DNA of 64,000 nucleotides, from contig CAVQDV010000005.1 in assembly GCA_963711375.1 (NCBI GenBank), forward strand, positions 2,604,001 to 2,668,000, given 5' to 3'. Under the pieces are notes generated by a model. That model searched no databases and was not told the origin of the DNA. It was given only the letters and a program-made list of their open reading frames with translations. The stretch is from CAVQDV01 sp963711375. GTDB lineage: Bacteria; Pseudomonadota; Gammaproteobacteria; Coxiellales; Coxiellaceae. The position numbers and the translations under genes were made by a program. Shown here in pieces: positions 43,116 through 51,927 of the stretch (the first letter of the stretch is position 1; the number at the start of each line of letters is the position of its first letter).

Positions 43116-43959
43116 TCCCATTATCCGTCGCGGATCTATTTTAAGCTTTACTTGCTGGCTCGCCATCTTTGCCCTAATTCCCTTCACTTTAGTTTTATTG
43201 ATCAGTTTTCTTAGCTACTCCGACAATGATCCTATTATTTGGAAATTCAGTCTAGCCAATTATCTACAATTATTGAAACCCGTTTTTTTTATAATTCTTG
43301 TTCGGTCTCTAATGCTAGCCGCCTTCTGCACCCTGCTTTGTTTAATTCTCGCTTATCCCTTCGCATTTTTACTCAGCCAAATTCACATAAAAAATCGATC
43401 ATTATTACTCGTTTTATTAATTATACCCTTTTGGACGAGCTCCTTAATTCGGACTTATGCTATTCTAACTCTGATCAAAGCGAAGGGACTTATCAATCAC
43501 AGCCTATTATTTTTGGGGATTATTCATCATCCGATGCAGATTTTATACACGAATACCGCTGTGATCATTGGAATTGTTTATAATTTACTGCCCTACATGA
43601 TTTTGCCTCTTTACAGCAATATCGAAAAATTAGATCACAATATTTTTCATGCCGCTCGAGATTTAGGCGCCAGTAAAATAAGAATTCTCTGGCGGATTGC
43701 AATTCCACTGACACTGCCTGGCATAGTCTCGGGAATTACTCTTGTTTTATTACCTGCTATGACGCTATTTTATATTCCGGATATTTTAGGCGGAGCTAAA
43801 AGTTTGTTGCTCGGTAATTTGGTGGAACAGCAATTTTTGAGCATGAATGATTGGCCAGGCGGCGCCGCCACCAGCATAGTGCTCACTTTATTAATGCTGA
43901 TTTTAATCTATTTTTATCGACGCACTAATAAAAACGCGACAGCAGAAGGGCTACTATGA
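43105..43959 (+). CDS. potB: Spermidine/putrescine ABC transporter permease PotB
   Basis: A 284-residue inner-membrane permease with six helices. The cytoplasmic EAA-type loop HAARDLGASKIRILWRIAIP contacts PotA. I start at the ATG at 43105 (MNTNPIIRRGSILS), which overlaps potA by 11 nt. The longer in-frame reading from 42982 would run 120 nt inside potA. The stop overlaps the potC start as ATGA. It pairs with PotC to form the channel. Confidence 0.92.
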   Translation: MNTNPIIRRGSILSFTCWLAIFALIPFTLVLLISFLSYSDNDPIIWKFSLANYLQLLKPVFFIILVRSLMLAAFCTLLCLILAYPFAFLLSQIHIKNRSLLLVLLIIPFWTSSLIRTYAILTLIKAKGLINHSLLFLGIIHHPMQILYTNTAVIIGIVYNLLPYMILPLYSNIEKLDHNIFHAARDLGASKIRILWRIAIPLTLPGIVSGITLVLLPAMTLFYIPDILGGAKSLLLGNLVEQQFLSMNDWPGGAATSIVLTLLMLILIYFYRRTNKNATAEGLL

Positions 43960-44723
43960 GAAATCTGATAAAAAATGCCTATATGTGGGCGATTTATCTT
44001 TTTTTATATATTCCAATTGTGATTTTGGTGATTTTTTCTTTTAACAATTCAGAACATTCCTTGCTCTGGCACGGCTTTACGCTAAAGTGGTATCGAGTAT
44101 TGTTTCAAGATGGCGATTTAGGTACCGTCACCATTCATTCTCTAGAGGTGGGTCTTTTAGCAGCTAGTGTTGCAACGCTGCTCGGTTTTTTAGGAGCGGT
44201 TTCATTAAACCGCTATCAATTTTTCGGAAAAAAAATTTGGGATTTATTTATTTTTATGCTCATTATTATTCCCGATCTCGTCATGGGAATTTCTTTATTA
44301 TTACTCTACAAATTTAGTCATTTCCCCCTCGGATTTTGGAGCTTGCTGCTCGCCCATATTACTTTATGCATGCCCTTTGCGCTTGTCACGATCACGGGAC
44401 GTCTTTCAACCCTGAGCACTCGATTGTTTGAAGCCTCTCAGGATTTGGGTGCCTCAGAATGGATATTGTATCGCAGAATATTATTTCCGCTTCTCTTCCC
44501 GGCTATCGTGGCCGCTTGGCTTCTAAGTTTCACGCTTTCTTTGGATGATGTCATTATCAGCTATTTTGTTTCAGGCCCTAATTTTGAAATTTTGCCACTG
44601 AGAATTTATGCTCTCGTGAAAGTGGGTGTTAGTCCCGAAATTAATGCACTTTGCAGTATTATTTTGGTGATTACGCTGATGTCGGCGGCTTCTTTGCATT
44701 TTTTGCTTGGGGGGAAAAAATGA
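43956..44723 (+). CDS. potC: Spermidine/putrescine ABC transporter permease PotC
   Basis: A 255-residue permease with six helices. It includes YIPIVILVIFSFNNSEHSLL (conserved FSFN near the first helix), the EAA loop EASQDLGASEWILYRRILFP, and LSFTLSLDDVIISYFVSGPN typical of PotC. Overlaps with potB (ATGA) and potD (ATGA) indicate one translational unit. Confidence 0.93.
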   Translation: MRNLIKNAYMWAIYLFLYIPIVILVIFSFNNSEHSLLWHGFTLKWYRVLFQDGDLGTVTIHSLEVGLLAASVATLLGFLGAVSLNRYQFFGKKIWDLFIFMLIIIPDLVMGISLLLLYKFSHFPLGFWSLLLAHITLCMPFALVTITGRLSTLSTRLFEASQDLGASEWILYRRILFPLLFPAIVAAWLLSFTLSLDDVIISYFVSGPNFEILPLRIYALVKVGVSPEINALCSIILVITLMSAASLHFLLGGKK

Positions 44724-45775
44724 GGATAATATTTCCCCTCACCTTACTGATACCGTGCCTTTTACTTTTTTTACCTGTTTCCTGCTTTGCTGAAGAAAAA
44801 GTGCTGAACGTTTATATTTGGGGAAATTATATTTCTCAAAAAATCGCAAATGAATTCCAACGAGAAACAGGCATTAAAGTTCAAATCACTAATTATGATA
44901 ATAACGAAATTTTATACGCAAAACTCAAGGCAGATCCTAAAATTGGCTACGACATCATTGTCCCCAGCAGCTACTATGTCACTCGAATGATTTCCCAAAA
45001 TATGCTTGAAAAAATAGATACAACACAAATTACGAATCTCAGCCAAATTAATCCAGCGCTTTTGCACAGAAGCTACGATCCGACTAACACCTACAGCCTT
45101 CCTTTTACTTGGAGCACCACAGGAATTTTAGTGAACAAAAAATATTGGGATCCTAATACGGTTAAAAATTGGAGTGATCTCTGGCAGCCTCGATTTAAAA
45201 ATTCACTCCTAATCCTCGATGATGTCCGAGAGGCTTTTTGTGCGGCATTCACCAAATTAGGCTATTCAATTAATACCGAAAATCCTGCCGAAATTAAAGC
45301 GGCCTATGAAAGCTTAAGCCAATTGATGCCCAACGTAAAAGTCTTTAATTCAGACTCGATAACCAATGTTTATATCGATGAGGATGTTACCATCGGAATG
45401 AGTTGGAGCGGCGAAGCTACGAAAGCAATGGCTGAAAATCCGAATCTACTCTATCTCCTCCCCAAGGATGGTTTTTGGTTTTCTATTGATTGTCTCTCTA
45501 TACCAAAATATGCTCCCCACCCTAAAAATGCCCTACTATTTATCAATTTTTTATACCGCAAAGATATTTCCTTAGAGCTGATGAAATTTAATGGCTATAT
45601 CTCCCCGAATGCGCTTACCATGAAAGAAGCTCCAGAAAGCTATCAAAAAAATCCGGCAATGAATCCAAGCCCCGAAGAATTAAAACATGCGCATTTGCAA
45701 GGATATGTGGGAAATGCAAACAGCATTTACCAAAAATATTGGCAGTTTTTAAAGCTTGGAGGAATTCCTAAATAA
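44720..45775 (+). CDS. potD: Spermidine/putrescine ABC transporter substrate-binding protein
   Basis: Periplasmic polyamine-binding protein of 351 residues. The signal peptide is IIFPLTLLIPCLLLFLPVSC then FA, with likely cleavage before EEKVLNVYIWGNY. The mature part follows PotD/PotF: NVYIWGNYISQKIANEFQRE, DIIVPSSYYVTRMISQNMLE, YSLPFTWSTTGILVNKKYW, GMSWSGEATKAM and a C-terminal GNANSIYQKYWQFLKLG. I use the ATG at 44720, which overlaps the potC stop. Putrescine versus spermidine preference cannot be told from the sequence. Confidence 0.92.
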   Translation: MRIIFPLTLLIPCLLLFLPVSCFAEEKVLNVYIWGNYISQKIANEFQRETGIKVQITNYDNNEILYAKLKADPKIGYDIIVPSSYYVTRMISQNMLEKIDTTQITNLSQINPALLHRSYDPTNTYSLPFTWSTTGILVNKKYWDPNTVKNWSDLWQPRFKNSLLILDDVREAFCAAFTKLGYSINTENPAEIKAAYESLSQLMPNVKVFNSDSITNVYIDEDVTIGMSWSGEATKAMAENPNLLYLLPKDGFWFSIDCLSIPKYAPHPKNALLFINFLYRKDISLELMKFNGYISPNALTMKEAPESYQKNPAMNPSPEELKHAHLQGYVGNANSIYQKYWQFLKLGGIPK

Positions 45776-45796
45776 AGACTTGACCTCGTGTGAGAT

Positions 45797-45823
45797 TTTG
45801 TCCCTATTGATTTCTGGGACAAA
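45797..45823. other. Inverted repeat after potD
   Basis: TTTGTCCC (45797-45804) and GGGACAAA (45816-45823) with an 11-nt loop, 21 nt after the potD stop. There is no T-run after it, so it is either a weak terminator or a processing or protein-binding site. A TTGACC sits just before it (45780-45785). Confidence 0.4.
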
Positions 45824-45903
45824 TCCAGGTAAAAAAATATATTCATTGCCTAATAATTTTTTAGGCATTGATTGTGTCGTCGCAAAATTAAGGAGAAGCG
45901 AAC

Positions 45904-46104
45904 GTGGACTTAGATAATAATCTTGAGAACAGCTCCGTAGAGCTATATCAAAAAGAGGAGGACACGGATGCCGTCCTCGATATAGCTGCTAAGGAGGACG
46001 ACGCCTCGCCGTGTGAGGTACGCCGAAAAATAGAGGACTATTTTGAACGAAAAAGACTCGTGGATGAAATCGGTTTCGATGACTTCGATTGGGTTACTGA
46101 GTAG
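45904..46104 (+). CDS. Small acidic protein resembling the PA3496 family
   Basis: A 66-residue, strongly acidic protein. The first 35 residues are Asp/Glu-rich. The C-terminal half CEVRRKIEDYFERKRLVDEI followed by GFDDFD matches the short conserved RRKIED..E.R.L...I..DDFD motif of PA3496-like putative envelope-integrity proteins. The start is the GTG at 45904 with AAGGAG about 9 nt upstream; there is no nearby in-frame ATG. It is a single-gene unit followed by a clear intrinsic terminator at 46123-46150. Function unknown. Confidence 0.75.
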   Translation: MDLDNNLENSSVELYQKEEDTDAVLDIAAKEDDASPCEVRRKIEDYFERKRLVDEIGFDDFDWVTE

Positions 46105-46122
46105 TTAACGAAATATTCTTAA

Positions 46123-46150
46123 GAAAAAGCCCTTTTTTAAGGGCTTTTTC
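46123..46150 (+). terminator. Rho-independent terminator
   Basis: Perfect 12-bp stem GAAAAAGCCCTT / AAGGGCTTTTTC with a TTTT loop; the 3' arm itself carries TTTTT. It lies 18 nt after the small acidic protein's stop. Because the stem is flanked by A and T tracts it could also act on the recJ side. Confidence 0.9.
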
Positions 46151-46160
46151 AATGAATTGT

Positions 46161-46203
46161 ACCCCTCCCCTTGTGAGAGCGAGGAAGGGCGAGATGAGGC
46201 CCC
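46161..46203. repeat. Degenerate REP-like sequence before the recJ 3' end
   Basis: ACCCCTCCCCTTGTGAGAGC-GAGGAAGGGCGAGATGAGG resembles the REP-like repeats elsewhere in the window (CCCCTC, CCCTTG, GAGAG, GAGG blocks), with poor pairing. It lies in the short gap between the terminator and the recJ stop. Confidence 0.5.
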
Positions 46204-46211
46204 ATGAGACT

Positions 46212-47936
46212 TTAGAGGGCTTCGAGATCTTCAACTAAGAGCTGCAATTTCCGTCTGCCGTTAAATTCATTAATGTCCAAACGATAAACGACATTGGCTT
46301 TTTGGCAATTTAAATTTGGCCACACATCGGTATCCATATTAAAAGCAATGGCATCGATCATGATGTCTGTAGCTGGAATTTGCAAAATCATTTTCAGATG
46401 TCGACGACCAACGATATGCTGATCCACTAAGATGAAAATACCGTCAAAACGGGGTTCAGGGAAATTCTGCCCCCAAGGGCCTGCACTCCGAATTAATTCA
46501 GCAATGTCCAAGGTAAATTCATCCGTTTCGAGCTCGCCATCAGTTTCGATATGATCCCGAAGATCATGTTCCGAAATCATCTTCCCAACTTCTTCAGCAA
46601 AAACCTCTGTAAATTCTTCATAATTATCGGGGTGAATCGATAAACCCGCTGCCATCGCATGCCCACCAAATTTCGTAAGCAAATGCGGATGTGCTTTTGC
46701 AATATTATCTAAAACATCCCGAATATGGAGCCCTTTCACAGATCGAGCTGAGCCCTTTAGCGTATCCGGAGACACCTTTGCAAACGCAATCACTGGACGC
46801 GAAACTTTTTCTTTAACGCGAGCGGCCACTAAACCAATAATTCCCTGATGCCACGTCTCATCAAAAAGACACACACCAATAGGTAATCTCTGGTCTAAAT
46901 GCAGTTTTTCGATAACGTCAAAGGCTTCTTTTTTCATTTGAGTTTCGATAGCACGACGTTCTTTATTTAAATGATCTAATTTTTTTGCTTTGCGGTGAGC
47001 GCTATTGGGATCACGAGATAATAAGCAAGAAATGCCCAAAGACATATCTTCCAAACGGCCTGCTGCGTTAAGACGAGGGCCTACGGCGAAACCCAAATCC
47101 GTCGCCGAAATGCTATCACGTGATTTATCCGCAACGCTGAGAAGCGCTAAAATACCAGGGCACGTGTAGCCCGCCCGAATACGCCTTAATCCTTGCTGCA
47201 CTAAAATGCGATTATTTTTGTCGAGTGGAACCACATCCGCAACAGTGCCCAAGGCTACTAAATCTAAAAATTGAGCCATATTCGGACATTCACGATTAAT
47301 TTTTTCAAACCAGCCAATACTTTTTAATTCACTTCGTAAGGCCAGCATCGCATAAAAAATAACGCCAACACCGGCAAGACATTTACTCGGAAATTGGTCA
47401 CCCGCTTGATTGGGATTGACAATAACACTAGCATCCGGGATTTGATCACCTGGTAAATGATGATCGGTGATCAAAACATCGATGCCCAATTCTTTTGCTC
47501 GAGCCACGCCAGCAACACTGGAAATGCCATTATCAACGGTAATTAATAAATCAGGGGACTGATCTTTTGCCACATCGACGATTTCAGGCGTCAAACCATA
47601 ACCAAACGCAAAACGATTGGGCACCAGATATCGAACATATTGTGCGCCGAAGGAGCGTAAGGCGGATACAGCCAAGGCGGTACTCGTGGCGCCATCGGCA
47701 TCAAAATCGCCAACAATTAAAATTCGCTCCTGGGTTGTAACCGCTTTAGCCAAACGTTTGGCGGCAGCATCGATATTGAGCATGTCTTTATATGGAAGAA
47801 GACCTTGCAATTCGCAGTCAACCTCATCCGAAGAGGTGATTTGTCGGGCAGCGTAAATGCGCTGTAACAGTGGATGAAGATTTGCCAATCCTGATAAATC
47901 CTCCGCCACCTCGCGACGAATAATTACTTTACTCAT
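46212..47936 (-). CDS. recJ: Single-stranded-DNA-specific exonuclease RecJ
   Basis: A 5'-3' ssDNA exonuclease in recombination and mismatch repair. The protein has 574 residues from the ATG at 47936, which has AAGGGA 7 nt upstream; the frame can extend to 47993 without support. DHH motifs: VGDFDADGATSTALAV, VPNRFAFGYGLTPEI, TVDNGISSV, and DVLITDHHLPGDQIPDASVI. The DHHA1 part has RLNAAGRLEDM and FGGHAMAAGLSI. The C-terminal OB domain ends RKLQLLVEDLEAL. It appears monocistronic and is divergent from the MFS gene by 248 bp. Confidence 0.97.
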   Translation of the reverse strand: MSKVIIRREVAEDLSGLANLHPLLQRIYAARQITSSDEVDCELQGLLPYKDMLNIDAAAKRLAKAVTTQERILIVGDFDADGATSTALAVSALRSFGAQYVRYLVPNRFAFGYGLTPEIVDVAKDQSPDLLITVDNGISSVAGVARAKELGIDVLITDHHLPGDQIPDASVIVNPNQAGDQFPSKCLAGVGVIFYAMLALRSELKSIGWFEKINRECPNMAQFLDLVALGTVADVVPLDKNNRILVQQGLRRIRAGYTCPGILALLSVADKSRDSISATDLGFAVGPRLNAAGRLEDMSLGISCLLSRDPNSAHRKAKKLDHLNKERRAIETQMKKEAFDVIEKLHLDQRLPIGVCLFDETWHQGIIGLVAARVKEKVSRPVIAFAKVSPDTLKGSARSVKGLHIRDVLDNIAKAHPHLLTKFGGHAMAAGLSIHPDNYEEFTEVFAEEVGKMISEHDLRDHIETDGELETDEFTLDIAELIRSAGPWGQNFPEPRFDGIFILVDQHIVGRRHLKMILQIPATDIMIDAIAFNMDTDVWPNLNCQKANVVYRLDINEFNGRRKLQLLVEDLEAL

Positions 47937-48184
47937 ACATTTTCCCTTTGTAATTTTCAAAAAATCCCATTTATTAACCGGGCTATAAAACAATCGGGTA
48001 GACTATAGCAAACAAATATCGCTACAGACAAGTTAGTTTTTCACGCCCATTCCTTTTTTTGTAATGATATTGAAGCTTTGTACTTGATAATATAGAAAAA
48101 ACTGACTTGCCTCGTAGAGGAAAAAGTGCTAATATAAGCTTTATTTTCCTAATAAATTTACTCTTTTATTGGCGTAATAATCCT

Positions 48185-49399
48185 ATGCAGTATTTCAAGA
48201 AACGCCTTCTCATCTTCAAAAATCTTCAGTTTAACCTATTTTTGCTCGCCTCTTTCGTGGCCACCTTTGGCGCGGGTATGAGTTACATTGCAATGTCGTG
48301 GATGATCTTGGATGGCAAACATGATCTTGGTCGAGTGGCAATTCTAATGTTTTGTTTCTGGCTGCCAGGTGTTATTTTTGGCCCACTCTTTGGCGTCTTG
48401 GTGGATCGCTATTCTCGAAAATGGATGATTATCCTTGCCAATAGCATAAGAGCCTTCATCTTGATCATTTTTGGAATCTCATTCGAATACCATCTTCCTG
48501 CAACCGACCTTTATTATTTGGCCTTTTTATTAGGCTTATTCTTTAGCCTATACTGGCCAGCGACCTTTGCCTTTATTCGTGAAATTGTACCTAAAAAAGA
48601 CCTGCTCTACGCCAATGCCACTCTTGATACGGCCTACGAAATCGGCAATATTGTGGGAATGGGGAGCGCCGGATTTTTTATCGCCCTATTATCTCCTCAA
48701 GCCACTTATATTATTAACGGGGTTTTGTTTTTAGTTTCCATTATTCTGCTAATGTTAATTCAATATACGAGTCAATCGCCGATAGAAGTTCGAAAAACTT
48801 CAAGTATTTGGGCAGACTTTAAACTTGGCCTGCAATATCTACGAAGCCGAAAAATGCTGATGGTGATTTACTGCACTCAATTAGTCGTGTTGACTCAATA
48901 CAATTTAGCCCCTGTATTAATAGCCCCTTTTGCAAAAAATTATTTGCATACCACTGTTGCCGAATTTGGGTGGATAGAAACAGCCATGTCAGTCGGCGTC
49001 GTGATGGGTGGCATTGGATTGCCTTGGGCCAGTGAAAAATGGGGCTTTGCACCAACGATTTTTGTGCTCTCGCTATTGTCTGGCCTAAGCTTTATGCTTT
49101 TCGCCCAAAATAACATTATCATCATCGCTGGGATTTTATATTTTGTCTTAGGCTTTACCTTTGCCTCATGGGCCCTAATGATCACTCGCGCCCAACAACA
49201 AACCGATTTCCACTTTCAAGGACGCTTGCAATCTCTCTTTAATAGTGTTTCTGGCGCACTGATCGTTTTGCTGTATTTTTCCGTTAAAATATCGAGTGAT
49301 TATGTCACCCTCCCCCACCTCTATTACGCCGAAGCCCTCTTGTCAGTCGTGATTTTATTCCTACTTTATCTTTACCGGCGCTTTCGTCCTGAGGTATAA
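48185..49399 (+). CDS. MFS transporter (MFS_3/EntS-like exporter)
   Basis: A 404-residue protein with about 12 membrane helices. Motif A appears as GPLFGVLVDRYSRKWMII between helices 2 and 3. The central cytoplasmic loop (QSPIEVRKTSSIWADFKLGL then QYLRSRKML) matches the MFS_3 exporter group, which includes enterobactin exporters. The start is the ATG at 48185 (MQYFKKRLLIF); an in-frame extension to 48107 lies in AT-rich intergenic DNA. Neither has a strong Shine-Dalgarno. It is followed 2 nt later by a GNAT acetyltransferase gene, so the pair may act together (modify and export), which is inference. The substrate is unknown. Confidence 0.85.
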   Translation: MQYFKKRLLIFKNLQFNLFLLASFVATFGAGMSYIAMSWMILDGKHDLGRVAILMFCFWLPGVIFGPLFGVLVDRYSRKWMIILANSIRAFILIIFGISFEYHLPATDLYYLAFLLGLFFSLYWPATFAFIREIVPKKDLLYANATLDTAYEIGNIVGMGSAGFFIALLSPQATYIINGVLFLVSIILLMLIQYTSQSPIEVRKTSSIWADFKLGLQYLRSRKMLMVIYCTQLVVLTQYNLAPVLIAPFAKNYLHTTVAEFGWIETAMSVGVVMGGIGLPWASEKWGFAPTIFVLSLLSGLSFMLFAQNNIIIIAGILYFVLGFTFASWALMITRAQQQTDFHFQGRLQSLFNSVSGALIVLLYFSVKISSDYVTLPHLYYAEALLSVVILFLLYLYRRFRPEV

Positions 49400-49401
49400 T
49401 A

Positions 49402-49992
49402 ATGTCCATGTTAAACGAATTTTACCAAAAACCCTTTCCAATATTAGAGATCGACAAAAAATTTTATTTACGTGAACAAGTCGTCACTGACGCCGAAGCC
49501 TTTTTTGAATATTATACAGACCCTTTAGTCGCGCAATACATTTTGGCCACCAATCCAAAAACCATCGCCGATGCTTCTGCCGAGGTGCAATATTGCCACA
49601 ATCTTTTCTACAAAAAGCAGGGAATTTATTGGACCATTGCACGAAAATCTGATGACAAAATGATCGGTGCTGTCGGACTCTACATTAATAATAATCATTT
49701 ACGAGCCGAAATTTGCTACGATCTTTCGCGCAACTATTGGCGGCGTGGAATTATGACCCTGGCGCTTGCAAAAATCGTGGAATTTTCATTTAAACAAATG
49801 GGGGTTAATCGACTCGAGGCTCTGACCACGGAAAATAATGTCGCGTCTATTGGCATTCTAGAAAAACTTGGCTTTATTCGTGAAGGCGTTCTCAAAAATT
49901 ATCGATATTTTCAGCAAAAATCGCATGATGTTCTTATGCTTGGCTTAACCCCAGAGCTCTTTGCCAAAGCCTCATCATCTCAAAAGAAGTAG
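49402..49992 (+). CDS. GNAT acetyltransferase, RimJ/RimL type
   Basis: A 196-residue N-acetyltransferase. Features: FYLREQVVTDAEAFFEYYTD (the typical L-R-x..D-A-x-x-x-x-Y start), GAVGLYINNNHLRAEICYDL, the acetyl-CoA loop NYWRRGIMTLALAKIVEFSF, and TENNVASIGILEKLGFIREG ending with a tyrosine-rich strand. RimJ/RimL-like enzymes acetylate ribosomal protein N-termini, but many relatives act on small molecules, so the substrate is open. It is coupled to the MFS gene (2-nt gap). Confidence 0.88.
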   Translation: MSMLNEFYQKPFPILEIDKKFYLREQVVTDAEAFFEYYTDPLVAQYILATNPKTIADASAEVQYCHNLFYKKQGIYWTIARKSDDKMIGAVGLYINNNHLRAEICYDLSRNYWRRGIMTLALAKIVEFSFKQMGVNRLEALTTENNVASIGILEKLGFIREGVLKNYRYFQQKSHDVLMLGLTPELFAKASSSQKK

Positions 49993-50050
49993 CCCTAGCA
50001 ATTTTTTTTCGCTATCATTGCCACTCCGTTATCAACTCTACGAGGGACCA

Positions 50051-51115
50051 ATGATTTTTTCACAATTGACTTATATTTGGATTGACGGTGCTTGGCCAAC
50101 CAACACCTTGCGCTGTAAAGTTAAAATTATCCAGCATCCAGCCGGCGGCCTGACCATTGCCAATATTCCGGAGTGGGGCTTTGATGGATCGTCCACGAAT
50201 CAAGCGCCTGGAAAAAAATCGGATTTGATTTTAAAACCCGTTAATTTTGTCGATGATCCCATTCATGGCGAAGGCAATTATCTCGTTTTATGCGAAGTTT
50301 TCAATCAAGATGGCACACCACATCCCACCAATAAACGCGCGAAATTACGCGCTCTAATGGAACAAGTATGGGAAGAACATGAACCTTGGATTGGAATTGA
50401 GCAAGAATACACTTTATTTCGCGGCCTTAGTCCCTTAGGTTGGCCAGAACGTGGCTATCCTGCCCCTCAAGGTCCATTTTATTGCGGTGTAGGGTCTGAT
50501 GAAGTCTTCGGTCGCGAGCTTGTAGAAGCGCACACAGAGGCCTGCTTAGATGCTGGACTTATGATTTACGGCACTAATGCCGAAGTTATGCCTGGACAAT
50601 GGGAATTCCAAATAGGTCCACGAGGAATTGAACACGAAATCGCAGATCCACTCACCGTCTGCGATCACACTTGGCTAGCCCGCTGGCTGCTCTACCGTTT
50701 GGGTGAAGAATTTGACATTAATGCCCGCTTACATCCAAAGCCCGTCAAAGGGGATTGGAATGGGGCTGGTCAACATACGAATTTTTCGACCAAGGCCATG
50801 CGTGATCCAAAAACTGGCAGAAAAACTATGGATGAAGCGATCAAACGATTAGAAGCTCGTCATGATGAACATATTAAAATTTACGGACATGGCTTAGAAG
50901 AACGCTTGACAGGCCATCATGAAACCGCTCGCATCGATGAATTTAAATGGGGCGAAAGTGATCGAGGCGCTTCGATTCGTTTGCCACTTTCAGTGGCGAA
51001 AGAAGGCTGCGGCTATTTGGAAGATCGACGCCCAGGTGCTAATGCGAATCCCTACGAAGTGGCTTCAATATTAATTGAAACCATTTGTGATGTTCGTGTA
51101 GCTGAAAAAGTCTAA
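50051..51115 (+). CDS. glnII: Glutamine synthetase type II (eukaryotic type)
   Basis: Makes glutamine from glutamate, ammonia and ATP. At 354 residues it is much shorter than GSI (about 470) and follows the GSII pattern: YIWIDG.....R.K......, IPEWGFDGSSTNQAPGKKSD, EPWIGIEQEYTLF, GPFYCGVGSDEVFGRELVEA, PGQWEFQIGP, GDWNGAGQHTNFSTKAMRDP, GHHETARIDEFKWGESDRGA and DRRPGANANPYEVASIL. GSI adenylylation motifs are absent. The ATG at 50051 has GAGGGA upstream; the in-frame extension to 49961 runs through the GNAT gene. GSII is uncommon in gammaproteobacteria and suggests horizontal transfer. It is followed by a REP-like hairpin. Confidence 0.95.
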   Translation: MIFSQLTYIWIDGAWPTNTLRCKVKIIQHPAGGLTIANIPEWGFDGSSTNQAPGKKSDLILKPVNFVDDPIHGEGNYLVLCEVFNQDGTPHPTNKRAKLRALMEQVWEEHEPWIGIEQEYTLFRGLSPLGWPERGYPAPQGPFYCGVGSDEVFGRELVEAHTEACLDAGLMIYGTNAEVMPGQWEFQIGPRGIEHEIADPLTVCDHTWLARWLLYRLGEEFDINARLHPKPVKGDWNGAGQHTNFSTKAMRDPKTGRKTMDEAIKRLEARHDEHIKIYGHGLEERLTGHHETARIDEFKWGESDRGASIRLPLSVAKEGCGYLEDRRPGANANPYEVASILIETICDVRVAEKV

Positions 51116-51124
51116 GTTCTTATC

Positions 51125-51147
51125 CCCTCTCCCCTTGCGGGAGAGGG
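51125..51147. repeat. REP-like hairpin between glnII and tatD
   Basis: CCCTCTCCC (51125-51133) and GGGAGAGGG (51139-51147) with loop CTTGC, flanked by CTTATC on the left and TTACTGAGGGG on the right. Its core is identical to the solo repeat at 11185-11225 and to the REP part of long-hairpin copy 3. It fills the gap between convergent glnII and tatD and abuts the tatD stop, so it may double as a terminator. Confidence 0.85.
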
Positions 51148-51927
51148 TTACTGAGGGGTTACAAAAAACAATTTTCGAAAATTCCTCGCTGTAATTTCCG
51201 CCACGTCTTCAAATTTCACACCATGCAATTCTGCTATTTTTTCAGCCGTATATCGCACAAATTGTGGCTCATTCGGTTTCCCCCTAAATGGCATTGGCGT
51301 TAAATAAGGCGCATCCGTTTCAATTAACATACTCGATAAAGGAACTTGTCTTGCCACTTCCACTACATTGGCTGCGTTTTTAAAGGTAACAATTCCTGAA
51401 AATGAAATATAAAAACCCAAGTCCATCGCCTGGCTCGCCATTTCATAATTTTCGGTAAAACAATGCATCACGCCACCAACCTCATTTGCCCCCTCTTCGC
51501 GCAATATCGCAATCGTATCTTCACGGGCATCACGAGTGTGCACAATAATCGGTTTTTTTAATTCACGAGCTACCCGAATCTGCCGACGAAATCGTTCGCG
51601 CATGGCCTCAAGATTTTCCTTGTTATAATAATAATCCAAACCGGTTTCGCCAATCGCAAGCACTTTTTTGGCAGAAGCGAGTGCAATAATATCGGAAATA
51701 CTAGGCTCAATTTCTAATTTTTCACTTGGATGAATACCCACGCTAGCACTGACCATTTCATATTGATTTGCCGTATCAATTACTTGCTGGGCGCCCGCTA
51801 AATCCACCCCCACATTTAATATATGTTCTACGCCAGATTCTTTTGCGGCCGCAATTAAAGCCCCTAAATTACCCTGATATTTGTCCAAATTTAATAAATC
51901 TAAGTGACAGTGCGAATCAATTAACAT
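51148..51927 (-). CDS. tatD: TatD-family metal-dependent DNase (YcfH-like)
   Basis: A 259-residue TIM-barrel hydrolase: LIDSHCHLDLLNL (metal His-x-His), ASVGIHPSEK, AIGETGLDYYYN (Glu), KPIIVHTRDAREDTI, GVMHCFTENYEMASQAMDLG, YISFSGIVTFKNA and LLIETDAPYLTPMPFRGKPN. These match the YcfH branch that follows holB in E. coli. TatD proteins act as 3'-5' DNases or RNases in repair. It overlaps holB by 11 nt. Confidence 0.93.
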   Translation of the reverse strand: MLIDSHCHLDLLNLDKYQGNLGALIAAAKESGVEHILNVGVDLAGAQQVIDTANQYEMVSASVGIHPSEKLEIEPSISDIIALASAKKVLAIGETGLDYYYNKENLEAMRERFRRQIRVARELKKPIIVHTRDAREDTIAILREEGANEVGGVMHCFTENYEMASQAMDLGFYISFSGIVTFKNAANVVEVARQVPLSSMLIETDAPYLTPMPFRGKPNEPQFVRYTAEKIAELHGVKFEDVAEITARNFRKLFFVTPQ

